Source: CAKSHP01 sp045636325 (GTDB taxonomy: Bacteria; Bacillota; Clostridia; UBA1381; UMGS1253). From it: a stretch of DNA of 64,000 bases. The notes beneath the pieces are model-generated. The model was given only the letters and a program-made list of their open reading frames with translations. It searched no databases and was not told the origin of the DNA. Positions 42,439 through 51,217 of the stretch are shown in pieces. The translations under genes and the position numbers were made by a program. The stretch spans positions 124,001 to 188,000 of the forward strand of contig JAZTXH010000001.1 in the NCBI GenBank assembly GCA_045636325.1, read 5' to 3'. Position 1 is the first letter of the stretch, and every line of letters starts with the position of its first letter.

Positions 42439-43248
42439 ATGAAGAAATTAAAAATATATTCATCAGCAGGGGTAAGTACGGGAAGAAAAAATGTAAATGA
42501 AGATAATTTTTACCGTAACGGTCAATTCCTTATGCGCGAGGAGCGTGACCAAGGCATTGTTTGCTCGGGGCAGGAAAGCGGAGAGCTTTTGATGTATGCC
42601 ATATGTGACGGCTTTGGCGGTAAAGATTACGGAGATGAAGCCTCACTTATAATGGTAAAGGTGCTTGAAAAGTATCAAAGTATGTTAAATGATATAAAAT
42701 ATCACGACCTTGACAAGTATATGGTGATGTGCTTTAACGAAGCAAACAATCTGATTTTTGAGTTGGCAAAAGATAAGCAGAATGAAAAAATGGGAACAAC
42801 CATCGCGGCTGCAGTGATAGAAAATCAGAAAGTGCATGTGTACAATGTGGGAGACAGCAGAGTTTACAGACTAAGAAAAAATAAGCTTACTCAGCTGACA
42901 GAGGACCATACGCAAGCAGCAAGGGCGGTAAAGCTTGGAATGTTTAAAGAAGATGACGAGCAGATAAAAAAATTCAAAAACCGCCTTACACAGTATCTTG
43001 GAATATGGGAAAAGCAAATAGTGGCAAAACCTTTTGCAGGCGAATTTGCACCGGAAAACGCAGATGTGATTCTGATATGTTCAAACGGTCTTTACAATGC
43101 GGTAGACAATGAAGAAATTAAACAGATGCTTAAAAGTGATTTAAGCGAAAGCGAAATTGTTAAAAATCTGATTGAAAGAGCAACTATTAACGGCGGGAAA
43201 GATAATATAAGCGCGGTTGTTTTGAAAATCAAAGCAGAAAAAATGTAA
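42439..43248 (+). CDS. PP2C-family (PPM) protein phosphatase, possibly inactive
   Basis: 269 residues. PPM motifs are VNEDNFYRNG, AICDGFGGKDYGDEAS, MGTTIAAAVI, NVGDSRVYRLRKNKLTQLTEDHT and NGGKDNISAVVLKI. However, the metal-binding aspartate normally found in a SDGLYD-type motif is asparagine here (CSNGLYN, Asn216 and Asn220), so activity may be lowered or lost. It would otherwise remove phosphate from Ser/Thr residues, acting against the kinase encoded at 45210. The ATG at 42439 follows GGGAGGTGAT; longer readings lack such a site. First gene of the phospho-signalling/ABC cluster. Confidence 0.85.
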   Translation: MKKLKIYSSAGVSTGRKNVNEDNFYRNGQFLMREERDQGIVCSGQESGELLMYAICDGFGGKDYGDEASLIMVKVLEKYQSMLNDIKYHDLDKYMVMCFNEANNLIFELAKDKQNEKMGTTIAAAVIENQKVHVYNVGDSRVYRLRKNKLTQLTEDHTQAARAVKLGMFKEDDEQIKKFKNRLTQYLGIWEKQIVAKPFAGEFAPENADVILICSNGLYNAVDNEEIKQMLKSDLSESEIVKNLIERATINGGKDNISAVVLKIKAEKM

Positions 43249-43315
43249 AACTTTCCCGAATGGGGATTATATAAAAATAAAGATTGACAGATTAAGAAAA
43301 AAGGGGTAGTTAAAA

Positions 43316-45118
43316 ATGAGTAACAAGAGTTTAAAGAAGTATTTAATTGCAATTATCATTCAGGTGGTTGCACTTACACTTTTCGTTGTAGGTAATATTA
43401 TTGGTTTCAAAAATGAAGCAGTGGCATTAAGTCCGTGGCTCTTTACAGGACTTATGGGAGCGGTAATTTTAATTTTAGACGCAGCGGCATCAATATTTAT
43501 TTTCAAAAAGTTTGCAGACGAAAATGAAAGTCCTGAAAAGAAAAAGCTTGACTGGATAAAACCGGTTATTATAGTTGTTATAACAGCAATTCTCATGGGA
43601 ACATTTGCAGTTACAGTATATAACACAGTTACAAAGCCTGAGTATTATTCACACTTTATGGACCTTGGTGATAAGTACTTGCAAGAAGGAAGATACGACG
43701 AAGCGGTTATCGCATTTAACAAAGCTATAAAGATTGACCCCAAGAGCACAGATGCAAGACTTGGACTTGCACGCAGCTGCATTGCAACAGGCGATATAGA
43801 AACTGCAGTAAGAGTATTAAAAGAAGCACAGCAGCTTGATATCGGCAACAAAGAACTTTTGCTTGAAATGATTGATATTTTAAAAGATGTTGACCCGGAT
43901 GCGGCATACGAGCTTTTGAAAAACTACATTGACTACATAGGCGAGGCTAACATTGATGAAGATATCTTAGCAATGTATAACTCTTCTCAGGAGCTTCCTG
44001 CACCGCAGATAATCAATCCTCCTTCGGGAACATATATAAAGCCTTTTGATGTAACGCTTACAAGTGAAGTTGTAAGATTCGGTCATAACACTTATTATAC
44101 AACAACACAAGCAGAACCCAACAAAGAGTCTGCAAGATACACTGGCAGCATCAGAGTTGAAGAAAACACACATTTTAAGTTTATTACATTTAATCAGAAC
44201 GGTATATCTACAGCGGTATATGAAGCAGATTACATAATAGACCCTGCAACACTTGAAAAGCTTACAAATATGATTGATACAGCACAATCAGAGATTGACA
44301 ACACTCAGGTTGGTGACCAGGTTGGCAACTGTATCGAAGGTGCAAAAGAGCCTTTAATGGCAGTTTTAGAGACTGCAAGAGCACTTCTTGAAAGAAATGC
44401 AGTTTCTTCTGACGAGGCAAACAACATGCACCAGCAGATAAACGATGCACTTTATTCATTCAGACAGAAAATAATAGTTCAGACTGATAGGCAGGCATTG
44501 GCAAGCGAAATCCAGAGGGCTAAAAACCTTGTTGCAAATGCAAGCGAGGGTAATGAAATTGGTAAATACAGAAGCGGTGCAAAAAATGCACTTAATGCTG
44601 AAATCGCAGCAGCAGAAGCAGTTTATAAAGATATCATTGCAAGACAGGAAACAATAGACGCAGCAAAAACAAAGCTTACACGCGCTATAAACACATTTGA
44701 GTCAAAGAAAATAACAACTCTTATTGTTCCAAGCTCTGAGCACCAGCGTATTTTAAACGAAGCAAATGCAGGCTCAGGACCGGTAACAGTATCGCTTTTC
44801 TGGAGCACAACAGATGACCTTGACTTGCACGTTATAAATCCTCAGGGTCAGGAAATTTACTATGCAAGAGAACGTGACAGCTACGGAGGTATCCTTGATG
44901 TAGACAGACAGGTTAGCGAATTTGTGGCAAATCCTGTAGAAAATATTTACTGGAGCAATCCGCCCCGCGGAACATACACTGTAAAAGTAGACCTTTACTC
45001 AAAGCGTTCATCGGGAAGTGTTCCTTTTACTGTAAGAACTGTTGTAAACGGTCAGGTGAGAACATATAACTTAAGCTTAAGCAGCGGAAGAACAACCGTA
45101 TGTACATTTGCATACTGA
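43316..45118 (+). CDS. Membrane protein with TPR, Fn3-like, FIVAR-type and YfaP-like domains
   Basis: 600 residues. Two membrane helices lie near 10-30 and 38-62 and a third at about 80-102; the rest is probably outside the cell. Residues 110-215 are TPR-like (DLGDKYLQEGRYDEAVIAFNKAIKIDP). Residues 225-310 resemble the Fn3-like chitobiase C-terminal domain (PPSGTYIKPFDVTLTSE). Residues 315-470 contain two helical FIVAR-like repeats. The C-terminal 110 residues match YfaP/DUF2135-type wording (WSTTDDLDLHVINPQGQEIYYARE). Such a protein would be a surface scaffold or binder. It lies between the phosphatase and the kinase genes, and both it and the kinase have TPRs. Confidence 0.75.
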   Translation: MSNKSLKKYLIAIIIQVVALTLFVVGNIIGFKNEAVALSPWLFTGLMGAVILILDAAASIFIFKKFADENESPEKKKLDWIKPVIIVVITAILMGTFAVTVYNTVTKPEYYSHFMDLGDKYLQEGRYDEAVIAFNKAIKIDPKSTDARLGLARSCIATGDIETAVRVLKEAQQLDIGNKELLLEMIDILKDVDPDAAYELLKNYIDYIGEANIDEDILAMYNSSQELPAPQIINPPSGTYIKPFDVTLTSEVVRFGHNTYYTTTQAEPNKESARYTGSIRVEENTHFKFITFNQNGISTAVYEADYIIDPATLEKLTNMIDTAQSEIDNTQVGDQVGNCIEGAKEPLMAVLETARALLERNAVSSDEANNMHQQINDALYSFRQKIIVQTDRQALASEIQRAKNLVANASEGNEIGKYRSGAKNALNAEIAAAEAVYKDIIARQETIDAAKTKLTRAINTFESKKITTLIVPSSEHQRILNEANAGSGPVTVSLFWSTTDDLDLHVINPQGQEIYYARERDSYGGILDVDRQVSEFVANPVENIYWSNPPRGTYTVKVDLYSKRSSGSVPFTVRTVVNGQVRTYNLSLSSGRTTVCTFAY

Positions 45119-45145
45119 TAAATTAAAAAGATTAATGAAAGACAG

Positions 45146-45181
45146 TTTGCCGCCGGCGATGCTGCCGGTGGCAAATTGTTT
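45146..45181 (+). terminator. GC-rich hairpin between the TPR protein and kinase genes
   Basis: Near-perfect 12-bp stem TTTGCCGCCGGC/GCCGGTGGCAAA with a 6-nt loop, followed by TTGTTTT. It is the most GC-rich spot in the area. It could be a terminator or an attenuator inside the cluster, since no promoter was found between it and the kinase gene. Confidence 0.6.
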
Positions 45182-45209
45182 TGAATATTAACGGAAAGGA
45201 TGAAGATGC

Positions 45210-47171
45210 GTGGGTATGCATACTTTATTTAAAGGAAGATATAAAATACTCAAAGAGCTTGGCAGTGGAGGAATGGGAACTGTGTATCTGGCTGAAAACG
45301 CTACACTGGGAACAAAATGGGCCATAAAAGCCATTGCAAGACGAGACGATTCGAGCTATGATTTGCTTGCAGAACCCAATATCCTAAAAAAGCTTAATCA
45401 TCCCGCTTTGCCGAGAATAGTTGATATTGAATGGGACGATGAATACCTTTACATAATAGAAGACTATATTGAGGGTGAAGCACTCGACAGGCAGCTTGAC
45501 TATAAAAAAAGCTTTGATGAGGCAACTGTTGTTGAATGGGCAAAGCAGATTTGTAATATATTGCATTATCTACATAATCAAACTCCAAACCCTATTATTT
45601 ACAGAGATATGAAGCCGTCAAACATCATTGTTTCGGCAGACAATACTGTTAAAATAATCGACTTTGGTATTTCAAGAGAGTATAAAACAGACAGCGGCAG
45701 TGACACAAGCTATATGGGTACAAGAGGTTATGCCGCACCCGAGCAGTACGGTACAAGTCAGACAGATGCAAGAACGGATATTTACTCACTTGGTGTAACA
45801 ATGTATCATTTGCTTACGGGCAAAAGTCCCAACGAGCCTCCTTATGAATTTACTCCTTTAAGAATTGTGGACAAGGAATTTTCAGAGGGTATAGAATACA
45901 TTGTAAACAAATGCGTGCAGAACAATCCTGCCGAGCGTTACCAGAGTGCTCAGGAGCTTTTGCACGATTTGGAAAACATATATACATTTAATTCTATTTA
46001 TAAAAGAATGAAGCTGATGGCAAACATCAAGCTTGTTGTTTTAGGCACGCTTATGGCGGCAAGTCTTGTTATGTGTGCGGTAAGTGCATCGAATATAGTA
46101 CGCGAGAAAAACGAAAGATACGACAAAATGGATGAGGCAGGTTATTACTATCTTAATCTGCATGAATATCAAACATCCCTTGAATATTTTAAAGAGGCGG
46201 CAAAAATAAATAACCGAACTCCAGAGCCTTACCTTGGTATGGCGCAAATTCTCTTAAAGCAGGGCAGATGTGAAGAATGTGCAGACTATTTAAATGAGCT
46301 TGCACAAAAGATGCCCGAATGCAGTGAAAAACCTCAGTTTTCATATCTGAAAGGTTCGGTTCTTTATGAAAACCAAAATTACGAAGAAGCTCTTGGCTAT
46401 TTAAAAGATGCGTATAACAAGGATTGTGAAAACACTGATTATGCAAGGGACCTTGCAGTGTGTTATGCTAAATGCGCACAGTTTGACCGTGCAGAAACAA
46501 TTTTAAATTCAATCACAAAACCAGATTCGAAATCTGACCTTTTGGAATATATTAAAGGTCAGGTGGTGCTGGCAAAAGGAAATACTAACGAAGCTATAAG
46601 CCATTTTGAAAATGTTATAACTGCTACTGAAAATGAGGATTTAAAATTCCGCTCATATATGGAGATTTCTTATATTTATAAGGATATGCGCCATATAGAT
46701 ATGCAGGGTTCGCTTTCAAAGCAGATTGATGTTTTACAAAGAGCGGTAAGAGATTTAAAGGATGAGGACAATCTTATAGTTACAGAAGCTATGGCAGAAG
46801 CGTATTTTACTGCTAAGAATTACGATTTGTCAGTTCAGAAATTCAATCGCCTTTTAGAGCTTGGTTATGAAAGAGCGTATATCTACAGAAACCTTGCAAT
46901 AATTTATGAACAGACAGGAAAGCTTACAGAGGCGGAAAAGCAGCTTCTTATAATGAAAGAAAAATATCCTGATGATTACCGTTGTTATCTGCAGCTAAGC
47001 TATGTTTACATAGAAATGGAAAACGCTAAGGCGGAAAACGGCAGAAATTATTCAAAGGCTCTTGAAAATTACAATCTTGCAGTGCAGTTTGCACCAAGCG
47101 GTGAAAATACATCAGAGATTTTACAGCTTACAGCTAAAATAAATGAACTTAAAAGCTATGGCTGGTTATAA
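45210..47171 (+). CDS. Receptor-type Ser/Thr protein kinase with C-terminal TPR domain
   Basis: 653 residues. The kinase domain (about 10-265) is complete: glycine loop LGSGGMGTVYLAEN, Lys40, catalytic YRDMKPSN (Asp133; Tyr replaces the usual His), DFG at 151-153 and APEQYG. A membrane helix follows at about 273-296. The C-terminal 350 residues are tandem TPRs (for example YYYLNLHEYQTSLEYFKEAAKI), probably outside the membrane instead of the PASTA repeats of PrkC. It should phosphorylate Thr residues that FHA domains read. The GTG start follows GGAAAGGA. Neighbours include two PP2C-type phosphatases and an FHA-ABC protein. Confidence 0.93.
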   Translation: MGMHTLFKGRYKILKELGSGGMGTVYLAENATLGTKWAIKAIARRDDSSYDLLAEPNILKKLNHPALPRIVDIEWDDEYLYIIEDYIEGEALDRQLDYKKSFDEATVVEWAKQICNILHYLHNQTPNPIIYRDMKPSNIIVSADNTVKIIDFGISREYKTDSGSDTSYMGTRGYAAPEQYGTSQTDARTDIYSLGVTMYHLLTGKSPNEPPYEFTPLRIVDKEFSEGIEYIVNKCVQNNPAERYQSAQELLHDLENIYTFNSIYKRMKLMANIKLVVLGTLMAASLVMCAVSASNIVREKNERYDKMDEAGYYYLNLHEYQTSLEYFKEAAKINNRTPEPYLGMAQILLKQGRCEECADYLNELAQKMPECSEKPQFSYLKGSVLYENQNYEEALGYLKDAYNKDCENTDYARDLAVCYAKCAQFDRAETILNSITKPDSKSDLLEYIKGQVVLAKGNTNEAISHFENVITATENEDLKFRSYMEISYIYKDMRHIDMQGSLSKQIDVLQRAVRDLKDEDNLIVTEAMAEAYFTAKNYDLSVQKFNRLLELGYERAYIYRNLAIIYEQTGKLTEAEKQLLIMKEKYPDDYRCYLQLSYVYIEMENAKAENGRNYSKALENYNLAVQFAPSGENTSEILQLTAKINELKSYGWL

Positions 47172-47204
47172 AAAATGAAGTCTGATTTGAAAGAGGTGGT
47201 ATAA

Positions 47205-47654
47205 ATGGTTGAACTTAACAGTCCAACAGTTTTTGGCTTTGAAATAACGACGTGGTTTGTGGTGTTTTTCATAAGCATTATTTGTGCGGCAGTATTTTTG
47301 GTGCTTTTATGCATAGGCATTTTTAATAAGACAAGTAAGGAAGCAAATATGATAATAAAGGCTACTTATAACGTGGCAAAGATACCGGTTAAAAAAATTA
47401 GCACGCCTAATCTTAATTCGGCTGTAATGAGCACTAATACGGGAAACGGGGAAATTCCTTTGGGAGTGGCTGAAATGTATAAAACCGAAGAGGCAGACCC
47501 GACTCCGGTTCAGGAAAACTCTTTATTTGTTACCCAGCCGGCAGATGAAATTGACCAAATGAAAGAAGGTGCACAGAAAAACAATTTTTGCATATACTGC
47601 GGCAAGCCTACAGATGGTAAGTTTTGCATATATTGCGGTAAAGAGATTAAATAA
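47205..47654 (+). CDS. Membrane protein with C-terminal double zinc-knuckle ribbon
   Basis: 149 residues. One membrane helix at about 15-42, a 75-residue low-complexity region, and a C-terminal zinc ribbon FCIYCGKPTDGKFCIYCGKEIK built from two near-identical CxYCGK units. With the ribbon at the C terminus, and the helix near the N terminus, it is arranged opposite to the other zinc-ribbon proteins of the window. Role unknown; position after the kinase suggests a partner or substrate, as threonines are common in the linker. Confidence 0.7.
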   Translation: MVELNSPTVFGFEITTWFVVFFISIICAAVFLVLLCIGIFNKTSKEANMIIKATYNVAKIPVKKISTPNLNSAVMSTNTGNGEIPLGVAEMYKTEEADPTPVQENSLFVTQPADEIDQMKEGAQKNNFCIYCGKPTDGKFCIYCGKEIK

Positions 47655-47675
47655 TAAAAAGGAGAGATAAGAATT

Positions 47676-48320
47676 ATGAAATGTAATAAATGCAACAATG
47701 AAGTGGCCGATGGTGCAAAGTTTTGCGCTAATTGCGGAAATAATGTGGAATGGCAGACAATGTCTCTTGACGAAATGGTGCAGGCTGAGCCTGCGTGTCC
47801 TGAAATGACGTGCCCTCATTGTGCTAACGTGATTGACAGTCAGAGTGTATTTTGCGGAGCTTGCGGAAAAAATGTTTCCGAATCGGCTGAAAGTATGCAG
47901 GAATTTAGTGTGCCTGAGGTTCCGGTGTGTGAAAAATGCGCAACTCCTTTGGTTGAAGGAGCGGCTTTTTGCGGCGGATGCGGAAATGCAATAGGAGCAG
48001 GGAATGTAAGTGAAGAATATACAGCCAATGTTTACAATCCACCGGCAGAAGAGCCTGCATTTAACAGTGAAGCGGCTTTTCAGTATAACGGTGGTTATGT
48101 TGAGCCTGCTATGCAGGAAAATACTGATGAAAAACAGGGAATGGATAAAGGAATTATTATTCTTTTAGCTATTTTGGCAGTGGCAGTTATAGTATTTGCA
48201 GTAGTTATTGTGACTGCATTTAACATAAAGCCCTCACCTGCTGTGACTGCACCTGACGTTACAGATGCAAGACTATTAAAAAGCTCATTTGCATTTATAA
48301 AAGCAGGAGTTTTAAAATAA
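47676..48320 (+). CDS. Membrane protein with three zinc ribbons
   Basis: 214 residues. Three ribbons lie in the cytoplasmic N-terminal part: CNKCNNEV...CANCGN, CPHCANVI...CGACGK and CEKCATPL...CGGCGN. They are followed by an acidic linker and one membrane helix at about 158-182, with a short outside tail. Tandem double-cysteine ribbons of this kind are often found in Firmicutes with FHA and kinase genes, where they may act as protein-docking modules. It starts 21 bp after the previous zinc-ribbon gene, behind AAAGGAGAG. Confidence 0.75.
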   Translation: MKCNKCNNEVADGAKFCANCGNNVEWQTMSLDEMVQAEPACPEMTCPHCANVIDSQSVFCGACGKNVSESAESMQEFSVPEVPVCEKCATPLVEGAAFCGGCGNAIGAGNVSEEYTANVYNPPAEEPAFNSEAAFQYNGGYVEPAMQENTDEKQGMDKGIIILLAILAVAVIVFAVVIVTAFNIKPSPAVTAPDVTDARLLKSSFAFIKAGVLK

Positions 48321-48347
48321 GGATTTATTTTGTTGGGAGGGAGAACA

Positions 48348-48800
48348 ATGGTAAAAAGGATTTTTATGATTATGCTGGCAATTATTATCGCAATGGTGTG
48401 CGGTGTGCTTGGTGCATGCTCAAAAAAGGATTCTCCGAAGGCTACTGTGGAAAAATTTGCGCAAGGATTAAATGAAGATAATATTTTGAAAATGACTGAA
48501 TGTATTGCCCCTGAAATACTTGAAACAATAGGAAATTTCACAGAGGGCGGAGAAACCTCACTGATTGAAAGTGCTCTCAGAATAGCAAAGCTTATTCCTT
48601 TTATCAGCTATATCGAAGGGGAAGATTTTCTGCCTGAATATGAAGTGAGCATTCTTTCGGAAGAAATCCAAAATGAAGAAGCCACAGTGAAAATCAAAGC
48701 AATAGACAAACGTGAGTCTTATGAGTATATTTTAGATGTTTATTTAAAGCTAATTGATGGAAAATGGTATATTAAATACGCACAGCCCTCTGTAGCCTGA
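48348..48800 (+). CDS. Lipoprotein, DUF4878-like
   Basis: 150 residues. A type II signal peptide ends in LGAC (Cys24). The mature part has the wording of small NTF2-like lipoproteins (SPKATVEKFAQGLNEDNILKMTECI, then EYEVSILSEEIQNEEATVKIKAID, DGKWYIKYAQP), as seen in DUF4878-type proteins. It is anchored outside the cytoplasmic membrane and could contact the ABC permease or the kinase TPR domain. The ATG at 48348 follows GGGAGGGAG. Confidence 0.75.
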   Translation: MVKRIFMIMLAIIIAMVCGVLGACSKKDSPKATVEKFAQGLNEDNILKMTECIAPEILETIGNFTEGGETSLIESALRIAKLIPFISYIEGEDFLPEYEVSILSEEIQNEEATVKIKAIDKRESYEYILDVYLKLIDGKWYIKYAQPSVA

Positions 48801-48854
48801 CACAAAAAGGTTAATGCTTTAAATAAAAAAAAATTTAAAAATGGAGAACAGATT

Positions 48855-50375
48855 ATGAACAGCTTATCAAAAACACAGTCTTTCAGCACTCCGGTAAGAG
48901 AGGCAACTCTTATTGTAATCGGAAAAAATGGTGAAATAAGCTCGTGCGCAGTTAAAGACAATATGGTTATCGGAAAAAACACTCCCGTTTCGCAGGTGGA
49001 CCTTCATCTGGATTCTGCCATTGTATCAAAAAGACACGGTTTTTTTACATGGGGCGGAAACAACTGGTATTATACTGACTGTAATGAAAGCAACGGAAGC
49101 TATGTAAATGGAGTTTACATAGGTAAAAACAATGCATCCGGTAAACGAGCTGTAATGCTTTCTGACGGTGATGTTATCCGTGTAGACAGAATGAATTTAA
49201 ACGAGCCACATGCAGAGGCTGTTACGATGATTTTTTCTACAAGCTATGATAAAAACAGTCAGTGGTATAAATATAAGTTAGCTGAAAATTCAAAAGTATG
49301 TATAGGCAGAGGCGATGAAAACGGCATTAATTTAAATAAAAGCTACATATCCCGTGAGCATGCGGTTATTTATGTAAGCGGCAGCAAGTATTACATAGAA
49401 AACTGTGATAGTAAAAATGGCGTTTTTGTAAATAACAGACTTGTGTATGATACGGCTGAGCTTTATGAAAGAAACGTTATAAAAATATGCGACACATTTA
49501 TTCTTGTTTTAAACGGATGCATTGTTTATAATGTTAACAGTGTAGCAGAAAAGGGGCTTGTGGTTGATATTTCTGATGTTGGGGTGCCGGGTGCGTTTAA
49601 TAATAAAAAGATTTTGGGTCAGATTCACCTTGAGGTTGACAACGGTGATTTTGTTCTTATTTTAGGCGGCTCAGGCGCAGGCAAATCCACATTGGTTAAT
49701 TCTATACTTGGCAAATACAAAATGCACGGTCATGTAGAGGTTGAAGGTGAGGAAAGCAAAAACGGTATCAGGGGAAATCACAGAATTGCTTATGTGCCCC
49801 AAAGTCTGCCCTTAAGAAAAGAAGAAAAGCTTATAGATGTAATAACTGATACTGCAAATATGAGAATGAACGGCAAGATGAGCTGGCGCGAAAGAAAGGA
49901 GTTTATATTAGAAACTCTTGATTCGCTGGGCCTTTCATCAAAAGCAGATTTACCTATTAAAAATCTTTCCGGCGGTGAGCAGAGAAGAGCGGCAATTGCA
50001 AATGAAGTTGTTACAAATCCGGATATATTCTTTTTGGATGAGCCTGATTCAGGCCTTGACCCGAAAAGCGGAATGGAGCTTATGGAAAATTTAAAGGCTC
50101 TTACACAAAAAGGAAAGATGGTTATGCTTATTTCTCATAACTACGCATCATACCCAAACCCTGAAAAAATTTATACAAAGGTTGTTGTTTTAGCAAAAAG
50201 CGATACCGAGGGTGTTGGTAAGCTTGCATTTATGGGTAGCGTTCCACAGGCACTTGAATTTTTCGGAGTAAGCGAGCTTAAGGATATAACAAAGCTTATA
50301 AATCCTACAAGTGAAAATGGAGACGGCAGAGCAGACGAATTCGTTGAAAAATATAACAGGATGTGTGGAATATGA
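48855..50375 (+). CDS. ABC transporter ATP-binding protein with two N-terminal FHA domains
   Basis: 506 residues. FHA 1 (about 20-115) has VSKRHGFFTW and SNGSYVNGVYIG, with Lys in place of the first Arg. FHA 2 (about 125-215) is canonical: IGRGDENG, SREHAVIY and KNGVFVNN. The ABC ATPase (about 235-470) has Walker A GGSGAGKSTLVNS, the signature LSGGEQRRAAIANE, Walker B IFFLDEPDSGLD and the H-loop LISHN, of the ABCG/ABC-2 export type. FHA domains bind phosphothreonine, so kinase activity could switch the exporter. The layout FHA-FHA-NBD is that of mycobacterial Rv1747, but the membrane domain is a separate downstream gene overlapping by 4 bp. Confidence 0.93.
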   Translation: MNSLSKTQSFSTPVREATLIVIGKNGEISSCAVKDNMVIGKNTPVSQVDLHLDSAIVSKRHGFFTWGGNNWYYTDCNESNGSYVNGVYIGKNNASGKRAVMLSDGDVIRVDRMNLNEPHAEAVTMIFSTSYDKNSQWYKYKLAENSKVCIGRGDENGINLNKSYISREHAVIYVSGSKYYIENCDSKNGVFVNNRLVYDTAELYERNVIKICDTFILVLNGCIVYNVNSVAEKGLVVDISDVGVPGAFNNKKILGQIHLEVDNGDFVLILGGSGAGKSTLVNSILGKYKMHGHVEVEGEESKNGIRGNHRIAYVPQSLPLRKEEKLIDVITDTANMRMNGKMSWRERKEFILETLDSLGLSSKADLPIKNLSGGEQRRAAIANEVVTNPDIFFLDEPDSGLDPKSGMELMENLKALTQKGKMVMLISHNYASYPNPEKIYTKVVVLAKSDTEGVGKLAFMGSVPQALEFFGVSELKDITKLINPTSENGDGRADEFVEKYNRMCGI

Positions 50376-51205
50376 GATTACAGCAGGCATTAATTTATAC
50401 AAGAAAGTTTTACAGGACACAAAAAAAGGACAGCCTTATAGTAATTCTTATTGGAATAGTAATTTCTGCGCTTGTTGTATGGGTAACGGGTGATGATATG
50501 TTCACCACATACGAAAGCACAAAGTCAGGATTTTTTTCCATTGTGTCGGCATGTATATGGATTGGGATTTTTAATTCAATTCAGCTTATATGCCGCGAAA
50601 AGAAAGATATTGTAAAGGACGAGCTTGACAAAGGGCTTCACGCATCTTCTTATGTGGGGGCACATTTTCTTTTTCAGGCGGTTATATGCTTTATTCAGAG
50701 CATTATAATTTTAGCTATCTGTTGGATGAAAATAGATTTTCCGGAAGACGGGGTAATGATGTTTCATTCATCGGCAGAATACTTAATCACAATTTTTCTT
50801 CTGATATACAGTGCAGATGCACTTGCGCTTATTATATCGGCTGTTGTGCCCACTCCGGTTGTGGCTATGACAGTCATGCCTCTGGTATTGATTTTGCAGC
50901 TTGTTATGTCAGGCGTTTTGTTTGAGTTAAGCAATGCAGCTGACATAGTGGCAAATATCACCATAAGCAAGTGGGGCATGGCTGCAATGGGAACAATAGG
51001 AAATCTTAATAATCCTTACTTACTGTCAAAGGTAAGCCTTGCTTATCCCCAGTTTGCATTTCCGCAAAGAGCCGCAGAAGAAGCTTATGAGTTTGCAGCG
51101 GGGCATCTGACTGCGGTATGGGTTGTGCTTGCAGCTTTTGTGGCGGTTTCGTTTGTGTTGAGCGTAATCGGCCTTAAGCTTACAACACGCAGGCTTGTGA
51201 AATAA
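50372..51205 (+). CDS. ABC-2 type transporter permease, partner of the FHA-ABC ATPase
   Basis: 277 residues, six predicted helices, with the intracellular helical element ICREKKDIVKDELDKGLHASSYVGAHFLFQ typical of ABCG/ABC-2 permeases between helices 2 and 3, and a late extracytoplasmic loop before the last helix. The ATG at 50372 overlaps the stop of the ATPase gene (ATGA), so the two subunits are made together. Substrate unknown; ABC-2 permeases of this group export lipids, polysaccharides or drugs. Confidence 0.85.
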   Translation: MRLQQALIYTRKFYRTQKKDSLIVILIGIVISALVVWVTGDDMFTTYESTKSGFFSIVSACIWIGIFNSIQLICREKKDIVKDELDKGLHASSYVGAHFLFQAVICFIQSIIILAICWMKIDFPEDGVMMFHSSAEYLITIFLLIYSADALALIISAVVPTPVVAMTVMPLVLILQLVMSGVLFELSNAADIVANITISKWGMAAMGTIGNLNNPYLLSKVSLAYPQFAFPQRAAEEAYEFAAGHLTAVWVVLAAFVAVSFVLSVIGLKLTTRRLVK

Positions 51206-51217
51206 TGGGGGATTTTT

